Of a stretch of 30,934 nucleotides of DNA, positions 15,653-22,755 are shown piece by piece. A model generated the notes under the pieces. It had not been told where the DNA came from and searched no databases. It saw nothing but the letters and a program-made list of their open reading frames with translations. Within the stretch, counting starts at the first letter, position 1. Each line of letters opens with the position of its first letter. This stretch comes from Anaerolinea sp. (GTDB taxonomy: Bacteria; Chloroflexota; Anaerolineae; Anaerolineales; Anaerolineaceae). Made by a program: the position numbers and the translations under genes. The DNA lies in contig JARKOV010000174.1 in NCBI GenBank assembly GCA_029975965.1, positions 1 to 30,934 on the forward strand, in the 5' to 3' direction.

Positions 15653-18351
15653 AGAGCGTTGAGCTGGCTTTGCAGGCGGGTCGCTGTTTCCTTGTACGTA
15701 GCCAGTTTCTGGCGCTCTTTCTCCACAACCGACGCGGGAGCTTTCTGCGCAAACGAACCGCCAAGCAGCGTTTCGAGCCGTTCGATCTGACTCGTCGTTT
15801 CCGCCAACTCCTTTTCGATCCGCGCGCGCTCTTCATTCGCGTCCACCAGACCGGCCAGCGGTAGATAAATTTCGACCCCTGAGACCACGAAGGACACCGC
15901 TGGGCTGGGTTTTTCCTCCAATACGTGCTCAAAACCGAGCTGATCCGGATCGAGCATCGCCAGGTGGGCAATGGTCGACGCCTGCCCTTTGAGAATGGTC
16001 AACCGGTCTCCGCAGGCCAGCACCGCCGGAATACGCTTGCTCGGGGGAACCTTCTTTTCTGTTCGCAAGTTGCGGATCCCACGGATGATCTCTTGCACCA
16101 GGTTAAAATCAGCGACCTTTTGCTCTTCCCAGCCTTCCGGTTCTCGCGGTTGTGGATAGCGGGCGACGATCAAGGCATCTTCCCAACCCTGCTTCGGAGT
16201 GAATGCCACCGATTTCGCCTGGCAGGCCTGTTTTACGTAGCCCCACAATTCTTCGGTGACGAACGGAGTAAAGGGATGCAGCATCCGCAGGCACATATCG
16301 AACACGCGCGCCAGGGTGTACCCGGTCCAGAAGGCGCGGTCACCGCCTTCGGTCAATTGCATTTTCGCAATTTCGACGTACCAGTCGGCGAATTCACCCC
16401 AGATGAACTCGTAAATCTGGCGTCCCGCCTCACCGAACTGGTAATTGGCGAACAAGCGCTCCACGTTGCGCACCAGCTCCTGGAAACGCGCCCAAATCCA
16501 GGAATCGGCCAGCGTCCAGATCGGCTCGCGGCTGGGCGTATCGGGAGCCTGCTCGAGCGCTCCGAGCACGAAGCGCCCGATGTTCCACAGCTTATTGGCA
16601 AAATTGCGGTTCGATTCGACCTTCTTCAAGCTGAGGTTGACGTCGTTGCCAGGAGTCGAGCCGACCAGCAAGGTGAAACGCAGCGCGTCGGTGCCCATGT
16701 CGTTCATCACTTCCAATGGGTCGACCACGTTCCCTTTGCTCTTGCTCATTTTCTGGCCGTGCTCGTCCCGAATCAAGCCATGCAGGTAGACCGTGTCGAA
16801 CGGCACCTGGCCGGTGAATTCCAGACCAGCCATCACCATGCGGCAAACCCAGAAGAAAAGGATATCGTATCCGGTTTCCAGCACCGAAGTGGGATAGAAG
16901 TATGCCAGGTCGGGCGTCTGTTCGGGCCAGCCGAGGGTGGAAAAGGGCCACAAGCCCGATGAGAACCAGGTGTCCAGCACATCGGGATCTTGCTCGATGC
17001 GCGCGCTGCCGCAGTGCGCACAATGGGTCGGATCCTCGCGGGTAACCGTCATCTGCTCGCAATCGGCGCAATACCACACCGGGATACGGTGCCCCCACCA
17101 TAACTGGCGGCTGATGCACCAGTCTTGGATGCCCTCCAGCCAGTTGAAATATACCTTGGTGAAGCGCTCTGGGACGATCTTGATTCGTCCATCGCGCACG
17201 GCTTCCATCGCAGCTTCCGCCATCGGTTTGATGGCCACGAACCATTGGGTTGAGATCATCGGCTCGATCAGCTCACCACCGCGTTGCGATCGAGGCACCG
17301 ACATCAGGTAAGGCTCTGTCTTGAGCGTCAGGCCCGCGGCTTCCATATCCGCCCAAATGCGCGTACGGCATTCGAAGCGGTCCAGCCCGGCATACGGACC
17401 GCCGTTCTGGTTGATCCGCGCCGCTTCGTCCATCACGCTGACCAATTCCAGGCCGTGGCGTTGCCCGATAAGGTAGTCATTCGGGTCATGGCCTGGGGTC
17501 ACCTTTAACCCGCCGGTGCCAAAAGACCGGTCGACGTATTCATCCGCAATCACCGGGATTGCACGACCCAGAATCGGCACGATGGCTTTTTTGCCGATGA
17601 AACGCTGGTAGCGTTCGTCATCTGGGTGGACGGCCACTGCCGTATCGCCGAGAATGGTCTCCGGCCGGGTGGTTGCGACCGGGATGTACTCGCCGCTGCC
17701 ATCATCCAGCATGTACTTGAAGAAATATAATTTGCCCTGTTCTTGCGAGTACTCCACTTCCAGGTCGGAGACGGCGGTGCGCAGACCGGGCGACCAGTTG
17801 ATCATGCGCGGACCGCGATAGATCAAGCCTTTTTCATACAGGCGGACAAATGCCTCACGGACCGCTTTGGATAGCCCGTCGTCCAGGGTGAAACGCTCGC
17901 GCGTCCAATCACAAGAAGCGCCCAGCCGGCGAATCTGGCGCGTGATGATGCCTCCGTAGGTGTGCTTCCACTCCCACGCCCGCCGGATGAATTCCTCGCG
18001 CCCTAACTGGTCGCGGGAAAGACCTTCTTTAGCGAGCGCTTTCTCCACCTGGAGCTGCGTGGCGATTCCGGCGTGGTCGGAACCGGGCACCCACAGGGTG
18101 GGGACTCCTTTCATGCGCTGGTAGCGAATCATCAGGTCTTCCATCGCCACGAACATCGCATGACCCAGGTGAAGCTCTCCGGTCACGTTGGGCGGAGGGA
18201 TGGAGATGACAAACGGCTTGCGCGTTGGATCGAAATCCGGATGTTGCGGGTCATTCGCAGGTTTGAAGTACCCGCTTTCCTCCCACATTGCGTAAATCCG
18301 TTCTTCAACCGATGTAAAATCGTAGGTCTTGGGCAATGAGCTTTCGGGCAT
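15649..18351 (-). CDS. valS: Valyl-tRNA synthetase, bacterial type
   Basis: A 900-residue class I aminoacyl-tRNA synthetase that charges tRNA-Val. The HIGH motif is PPPNVTGELHLGHAM (HLGH 61-64), the editing (CP1) domain shows ATTRPETILGDTAVAVHP and HDPNDY, a zinc-knuckle region has CADC and CAHC, and KMSKS is at residues 534-538 in the usual KMSKSKGNVVDP. The protein ends with an anticodon-binding helical bundle and a coiled-coil tail (about 835-900) typical of bacterial ValRS. ATG 18351 has GAGG about 6 bases upstream. It follows a second, different ValRS by 75 bases with no terminator between, so both probably depend on the T-box at 21007-21282. Confidence 0.97.
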   Translation of the reverse strand: MPESSLPKTYDFTSVEERIYAMWEESGYFKPANDPQHPDFDPTRKPFVISIPPPNVTGELHLGHAMFVAMEDLMIRYQRMKGVPTLWVPGSDHAGIATQLQVEKALAKEGLSRDQLGREEFIRRAWEWKHTYGGIITRQIRRLGASCDWTRERFTLDDGLSKAVREAFVRLYEKGLIYRGPRMINWSPGLRTAVSDLEVEYSQEQGKLYFFKYMLDDGSGEYIPVATTRPETILGDTAVAVHPDDERYQRFIGKKAIVPILGRAIPVIADEYVDRSFGTGGLKVTPGHDPNDYLIGQRHGLELVSVMDEAARINQNGGPYAGLDRFECRTRIWADMEAAGLTLKTEPYLMSVPRSQRGGELIEPMISTQWFVAIKPMAEAAMEAVRDGRIKIVPERFTKVYFNWLEGIQDWCISRQLWWGHRIPVWYCADCEQMTVTREDPTHCAHCGSARIEQDPDVLDTWFSSGLWPFSTLGWPEQTPDLAYFYPTSVLETGYDILFFWVCRMVMAGLEFTGQVPFDTVYLHGLIRDEHGQKMSKSKGNVVDPLEVMNDMGTDALRFTLLVGSTPGNDVNLSLKKVESNRNFANKLWNIGRFVLGALEQAPDTPSREPIWTLADSWIWARFQELVRNVERLFANYQFGEAGRQIYEFIWGEFADWYVEIAKMQLTEGGDRAFWTGYTLARVFDMCLRMLHPFTPFVTEELWGYVKQACQAKSVAFTPKQGWEDALIVARYPQPREPEGWEEQKVADFNLVQEIIRGIRNLRTEKKVPPSKRIPAVLACGDRLTILKGQASTIAHLAMLDPDQLGFEHVLEEKPSPAVSFVVSGVEIYLPLAGLVDANEERARIEKELAETTSQIERLETLLGGSFAQKAPASVVEKERQKLATYKETATRLQSQLNAL

Positions 18352-18426
18352 TGTTCTCCTCTGCGCCTGCGGCGAATCAAGCCACCCAGCCGCAAGCTAT
18401 GGCATTACACACACGCAACCACTATT

Positions 18427-20850
18427 TTACCCCACTCCGACGCGGAAATTTCCATCAACAGGCATTTCTTGCACGTCAGGAGCGAGATCATCCACGAACT
18501 CGATGACCCGCGCGCGAGTCACACTGGTTAAATCGGCCAAAGCTTCGGGCAGTTGAGGTACCCGGGCGCTGACTTGCAGCCGCTTGAGCTCGGTGCCCAG
18601 ACCCAGGTTGTGCTCGCTCTTGTACCGCCGGGCAGCCGTCGCAATCGCCACCAGCACAGCTCCCACATCTTCTGCTCTTTCGTCGATCCATGCCTGGTCG
18701 ACTTCCGGCCAGGGGGTTAGGTGCACCGAAGCTTCCCCACCCTCGGCGGAGAACAGCTCGCGGTACACGGCGTCTGTGATGTAGGGCATCAGCGGGGCGA
18801 GCAAGCGCAGGAGCGTGTGTAAAACCGAATGAAGCGAGTAACAGGCAGCCCGGTGAAGCGGATGGTCCGGCGCATACAGGCGCTGCTTGGCCATTTCGAT
18901 GTAGTTATCGGCCAGGTCGGACCAGAAAAAGGCCTCAATCTCCACTTTCGCCGAGGCGTAATCGTAGTCCTCGAATGCCTGGGTCACCCGGCGAATGAGG
19001 GTCTGCGCGCGCGCCAGGATCCAGCGGTCTGCCGGGCTGAAGCGCTCCGGTGGTTGCACCCCAACTGCTCCAGCCAGGAAAGGCTGGCTGAAACGCGCCA
19101 CATTCCACAGCTTGGTCGCCAACTTGCCGCCCATCTGGATCTTCTCCAGGCTGATCACGGCATCTTTGCCCGGCCCGGTGCTGGCGGCCCAATAGCGCAC
19201 CGCATCGGCAGAAGTGTTTTCGATCATCTCCACCGGAGACATCGGCCCGCCGCCGCGGCTTTTGCTGATCTTCCCCATTCCCTCACCCGCCAGACCCCAA
19301 CCCGAGATGAACACATCGCTCCAGGGCGGAGTCGCAAAGTGGAACTGCGATTTCACGATGGTGTAAAACGCCCAGGTTCGGATGATCTCGTGTGCTTGCG
19401 GTCGTAGAGTGAACGGGAAAACCTTGGCGTAAAGGTCCGGATCTTCCAACCATCCGCCGACGATCTGCGGCGAGAGCGAGGAAGTCGCCCAGGTATCCAT
19501 CACGTCCCGGTCGGGCTCAAAGGTCGTGCTCCCACAGGCACAGGACTGCCCAGGTTGTTGCGATAAGGGGTCCACCGGCAGATCATCCAATCCAGCCAGC
19601 ATGACCTCCCCGCACCCGGCGCAATACCAGACAGGGAAAGGCACCCCAAACGCACGCTGGCGAGAAACCGCCCAATCCCAGTTGAGGTTTTCCACCCAGG
19701 CCCGGTAACGCGACTGCATATGCTCGGGATGCCAGCGGATCCGCTCGCCGAAATCCAGCAACTCACGCTTGATATCCAGCACGCGCACAAACCACTGCGG
19801 CGAGTGGATGATCTCGACCGGGGTATCGCACCGCTCGTGCACGCGCACGGTCTGCCGGGTGGGTTGGCGCGCACGGATGAGCGCCTGCACGTCCAACAGC
19901 TCTATGATCGCCTCCCGCGCCTCCAGGATGGTCTTACCACGGAGCGGACCCGTGGCCTCGGTCATGCGCCCCTGTGGATCGATCGCCTCGACCAGCGGCA
20001 ATTGGTAACGTCGCCACCAGTCCAGGTCCGACTGGTCGCCAAAGGTGCAGCACATCACCACGCCGGTGCCCTTTGCCGGGTCGGCTCCATCATCCGCCAG
20101 CACCGGCACGCGCTGCCCGTAAAACGGCACCTCTACCTGTTGTCCCACCCATTCCTGGAACCTGCCGTCGCCCGGGTGGACGAACACCGCCACGCAGGCC
20201 GCCAGCAATTCCGGGCGGGTTGTGGCGATCCACAGAGGCCGCCCGTCCGCGCCCAAAAAAGGAAGCTCGACAAACTGGCTGTCCCGCTCCAGGTCGTTTT
20301 GCTCCGCCTGGGCGATCGCCGTGCGGCATTCGGGACACCAGATCGACGGCGCAGAGCGGCGGTAGGCCCGCCCGGCGCGATACAGCTCGATAAAGGAGCG
20401 TTGCGCGGCTCGCCGCGATGCGGCATCGATGGTGCGGTAGGTATAGCGCCAATCAATCGACAGCCCCAGGCGTTGCCACAACGATCGGTAATCCTTCTCG
20501 GCCTCCTCACTGACCTTCAGGCAGGTTTCGATGAACGCCTCCCTCCCCACCTGCTCCACGCGCACCCCGTGCCGTTTTTCGACCAGGCGCTCCGTGGGCA
20601 GGCCGTTGTCATCAAAGCCCATCGGGTAGAACACGTTGTAACCGCGCATGCGAAAGAAACGCGCCATGAAATCGGCGTGGCTGTAAGAGTACACGTGCCC
20701 CAGGTGCAGGTGACCCGAAACGGTTGGCGGCGGGGTGTCGATCGAGTAGACGGGTCTTGTCGACGCAGGATCGAACCGGTAAATACCGGCCGCCTGCCAT
20801 TCCTGCATCAAGCGGATTTCCACGTCGCTCGGAAGGTAATGTTTTTCCAT
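18427..20850 (-). CDS. valS: Valyl-tRNA synthetase, archaeal/rickettsial type
   Basis: An 807-residue class I synthetase. The HIGH block is PPPTVSGHLHLGHVYSYSHAD (HLGH 49-52), followed by FYPMGFDDNGLPTERLVEK, the signature of the archaeal-type ValRS; the CP1 editing domain has ATTRPELLAACVAV and GTGVVMCCTFGDQSD. The KMSKS block is GKISKSRGGGP (KISKS 527-531). Two zinc-binding patches are seen (CPEC; CAGC and CAC). It lacks the C-terminal coiled coil of the bacterial enzyme. Start ATG 20850 has GGAGGTG 5 bases upstream. A T-box leader with a GUC specifier lies upstream, which supports valine specificity. Confidence 0.92.
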   Translation of the reverse strand: MEKHYLPSDVEIRLMQEWQAAGIYRFDPASTRPVYSIDTPPPTVSGHLHLGHVYSYSHADFMARFFRMRGYNVFYPMGFDDNGLPTERLVEKRHGVRVEQVGREAFIETCLKVSEEAEKDYRSLWQRLGLSIDWRYTYRTIDAASRRAAQRSFIELYRAGRAYRRSAPSIWCPECRTAIAQAEQNDLERDSQFVELPFLGADGRPLWIATTRPELLAACVAVFVHPGDGRFQEWVGQQVEVPFYGQRVPVLADDGADPAKGTGVVMCCTFGDQSDLDWWRRYQLPLVEAIDPQGRMTEATGPLRGKTILEAREAIIELLDVQALIRARQPTRQTVRVHERCDTPVEIIHSPQWFVRVLDIKRELLDFGERIRWHPEHMQSRYRAWVENLNWDWAVSRQRAFGVPFPVWYCAGCGEVMLAGLDDLPVDPLSQQPGQSCACGSTTFEPDRDVMDTWATSSLSPQIVGGWLEDPDLYAKVFPFTLRPQAHEIIRTWAFYTIVKSQFHFATPPWSDVFISGWGLAGEGMGKISKSRGGGPMSPVEMIENTSADAVRYWAASTGPGKDAVISLEKIQMGGKLATKLWNVARFSQPFLAGAVGVQPPERFSPADRWILARAQTLIRRVTQAFEDYDYASAKVEIEAFFWSDLADNYIEMAKQRLYAPDHPLHRAACYSLHSVLHTLLRLLAPLMPYITDAVYRELFSAEGGEASVHLTPWPEVDQAWIDERAEDVGAVLVAIATAARRYKSEHNLGLGTELKRLQVSARVPQLPEALADLTSVTRARVIEFVDDLAPDVQEMPVDGNFRVGVG

Positions 20851-21006
20851 CGTTCACCTCCAGGTCATCACTCAGCTCCCGCCGTTTGGCGGTTTTTTCT
20901 GGTCAACGAAGAAGGTTCGTCGGTATGGAGCGAGGTAACCGCTTCTACCCTACCCCTGGCACCTCATTCTTCAGCTCCAATCCAACATTCAGCACCCATC
21001 ATTCAT

Positions 21007-21044
21007 AAAATAAAAATCCCTTCCATCCTGTGAGGACGAAAGGG
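21007..21044 (-). terminator. T-box regulated intrinsic terminator
   Basis: On the minus strand CCCTTTCGTCCT, a short loop and AGGATGGAAGGG form a stem followed by ATTTTTATTTT. The 5' arm and sequence before it are the same bases that the T-box antiterminator would use, so the two structures exclude each other. Confidence 0.88.
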
Positions 21045-21282
21045 CTGCTTCCGCGGTACCACCTCAGTTCGCCAGGTCGAAACCCGGCACACTCTCTCCG
21101 GACCAACATCCGGATTCTGCGCTAACGGGCTTACCCGTGCCGGTCTACTCCCGTCTCCGGTTTCTTCGGCAAACCTGCCGGGCGACTTCAGCCCCGGACG
21201 CCTGTGGAGGTTCGCACCTGCTCCTCCTTCTCTGACAGTTCGCCGGTTGGCTTACTACTCCCGACCAGTGGTGTATTGGATT
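21007..21282 (-). promoter_or_regulatory. T-box riboswitch leader, valine specifier GUC
   Basis: Read on the minus strand, the transcript has the main parts of a T-box leader. An AGUA S-turn strand at 21259-21255 is answered by GAA directly before a GUC triplet (21186-21184), which is the likely specifier codon. The distal Stem I elements CAGAGA-AGGAGG and AGGTGCGAACCTCC fall between 21236 and 21200. A second AGUA copy, in the repeat GGGAGTAG at 21152-21145, fits the S-turn of Stem II. The T-box sequence AGGTGGTACCGCGG is at 21064-21051, just before the terminator. Uncharged tRNA-Val would pair by its anticodon with GUC and by its CCA end with the T-box bulge, favouring antitermination. About 155 bases separate the terminator from the synthetase start. 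Confidence 0.93.
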
Positions 21283-21288
21283 AGTCAC

Positions 21289-21317
21289 ATTATATTGCTG
21301 AAAAACTCCAAAGTCAA
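21289..21317 (-). promoter_or_regulatory. Consensus promoter of the T-box / ValRS operon
   Basis: TTGACT (21317-21312) and a perfect TATAAT (21294-21289) with exactly 17 bases between, on the minus strand. The predicted start is near 21282, shortly before Stem I of the T-box. Confidence 0.85.
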
Positions 21318-21344
21318 ATTCCCTCCGGTCTCGCTTTACGCCCA

Positions 21345-21397
21345 ACCCACAGGATGTATTCGGCGGTGGTTGATACCGCCAAGCACATCCTGTGGGT
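21345..21397. repeat. Large two-tier hairpin in an intergenic region
   Basis: ACCCACAGGATGT (21345-21357) pairs with ACATCCTGTGGGT (21385-21397); inside, GGCGGT (21362-21367) pairs with ACCGCC (21375-21380) around a 7-base loop, with 4-base internal loops on both sides. It lies between the ValRS promoter and the end of the phasin-like gene. There is no T-run after it. It may be a terminator of a different kind, a mobile repeat or a small RNA. Confidence 0.65.
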
Positions 21398-21561
21398 CGA
21401 GGCAATCAAACCCGAGGACTAGCCCTGCAAGCCGCGCATTTCCCGCGTCTCCAGACCAGCCGCTTCGCCCAGCATTTTCAGCTCATCTGCGCGAATAGAT
21501 GCCACAGCGAACCTGTCGGGCCAGCCGGTTTATATCGGGCATCTGCCACGCCGCAGGGTCT
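21398..21561. other. Intergenic sequence without a recognisable feature
   Basis: This is the rest of the 711-base gap between 20851 and 21561, of which the other parts hold the leader, T-box, promoter and hairpin. I see no convincing gene, repeat or structured RNA in it. Confidence 0.5.
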
Positions 21562-21948
21562 TTACTTGCTGTCCATCCGCTCGATGAACTTCTGCAGCTC
21601 CTCGTTCATTTTGCGCAACGCGTTGAGGATCTGCGGGCGGGCCTCTTCGACCGTCTGCTCTCCGGCTACACGCAACGATTCGACCGCCTTCTTGGTCTCT
21701 TCTTTCACTTTCTGAGCGTCCGGGGTCTTGGCCGCGTCTTCCACCGCCTGCCCGACCTGTCGCAGCATCGACTCTAAACCTTGCTTGACCTGCTGCGCTT
21801 CTGTGCTGGTCTCCACATTGTTCCATGTCGTGCGAAAAGCCTGGGCCAACGTCGACCCGAGGGTTTCGAACTGCCGGCCGACCTCCTGCCAGCTCTCCTC
21901 GGCATTGTGCTTTCCAGTCTCATTGTTCACATTCGGATTTTCAGTCAT
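21562..21948 (-). CDS. Phasin-like helical protein of unknown function
   Basis: A 128-residue protein with almost no aromatic or hydrophobic clusters, rich in Glu, Lys, Gln and Ala, predicted to be long amphipathic helices (from FETLGSTLAQAFRTTWNN to the C-terminus LQKFIERMDSK). The pattern resembles phasins, apolipoprotein-like or stress-related coiled-coil proteins; no enzyme motif is seen. AGGAG is placed 5-6 bases before the ATG. It follows the winged-helix-like gene after 98 bases on the same strand. The function is not known. Confidence 0.75.
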   Translation of the reverse strand: MTENPNVNNETGKHNAEESWQEVGRQFETLGSTLAQAFRTTWNNVETSTEAQQVKQGLESMLRQVGQAVEDAAKTPDAQKVKEETKKAVESLRVAGEQTVEEARPQILNALRKMNEELQKFIERMDSK

Positions 21949-22046
21949 TTTTACTCCTGGTGTTCGCCATATGCATAAACCTGGCGTTCATTCACGCCTC
22001 TTTCCATTCTATCTACGCATGAGGAGGAATTTAGTTGTTGGCTTGC

Positions 22047-22727
22047 TCAACACTCGATTTTCTCCAGGCGCCCCTGTACATCCAGGTAGTAAAACGCAAT
22101 CTCACCGGCGAATTTGCCATAGCACCTGACCCATTCGGACAGCGGGCGGCGATCTCCACCTGTGACCAGGAAGCGGTTTTTCGCTTGCGCTTTCTCCAAT
22201 AACCAGACTCTTTCTGCCAGCAACGAAAAGCGCTCGGGGGCTACTCGCGCAGACTCACAGGGCTCAAAGTAAACCGATTCGCCGACAAAAGAGCCATCCT
22301 CAGAAACCAGGTCGTAAATCCGTGGTGGTCCATGCGGCGCTTTAGGGGCCAATTCGCAGGCATACAAAGCGCTCAGAGCCGATCGGGCGAGATGCTTGAA
22401 CCGGCTCTGGGCGGGTGAAATCGCCACGACCGCCTCTGCACCCGGTTCAGCCACATCACCTGCAGCGATACGGGCCGGGTTAACCTCCGCCGGCTGGACC
22501 ATGACCGCATGAAAAGCGTAGTACATCCAGACCACACCTTTGCGTGTCTTGATCCGCTCAGCACGAATTTTCCCTTCTTTTATCAACTGGCGGGCTGCCC
22601 TGGCAGCCGCGAGTGGGGTGGACAGGCGCAACGCAGACGCGATCTCGTGACTGCCCGTCCCGCGTGGGTAGATGGAGCCCAGGTAAGCCAGCACACGCTC
22701 GCTATTTTGCTCGACATCTTTCGGCAT
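22047..22727 (-). CDS. Protein with N-terminal winged-helix-like domain, function unknown
   Basis: A 226-residue protein. Residues 8-60 look like a winged helix: RVLAYLGSIYPRGTGSHEIASALRL followed by LAAARAARQLIKEGKIRAERIK, the wHTH pattern of MarR/ArsR-like domains. The rest, with SVYFEPCESARVAPERFSLLAERVWLLEKAQ and a C-terminal YYLDVQGRLEKIEC strand, has no recognised family; it could be a ligand-binding domain. The ATG is preceded by GAGAAGG. It starts 28 bases after the stop of the hydrolase gene and probably shares its operon. Confidence 0.75.
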   Translation of the reverse strand: MPKDVEQNSERVLAYLGSIYPRGTGSHEIASALRLSTPLAAARAARQLIKEGKIRAERIKTRKGVVWMYYAFHAVMVQPAEVNPARIAAGDVAEPGAEAVVAISPAQSRFKHLARSALSALYACELAPKAPHGPPRIYDLVSEDGSFVGESVYFEPCESARVAPERFSLLAERVWLLEKAQAKNRFLVTGGDRRPLSEWVRCYGKFAGEIAFYYLDVQGRLEKIEC

Positions 22728-22755
22728 CGAACCTTCTCCAGCCTGGATGTCCTGT

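Noticed and set aside
15653..15971. N-terminal extension of the GH16 frame into the valS gene
   Set aside because: It would place the lipoprotein signal more than 100 residues inside the protein and is very rich in Arg/Ser/Trp as expected for an out-of-frame reading of valS.
20879..20898. CCGCC-GTTT-GGCGG with T6 on the plus strand, looks like a terminator
   Set aside because: It lies in the leader of a minus-strand gene and no plus-strand gene ends there; the stem is only 5 bp. Kept only as a remark on the T-box gap.
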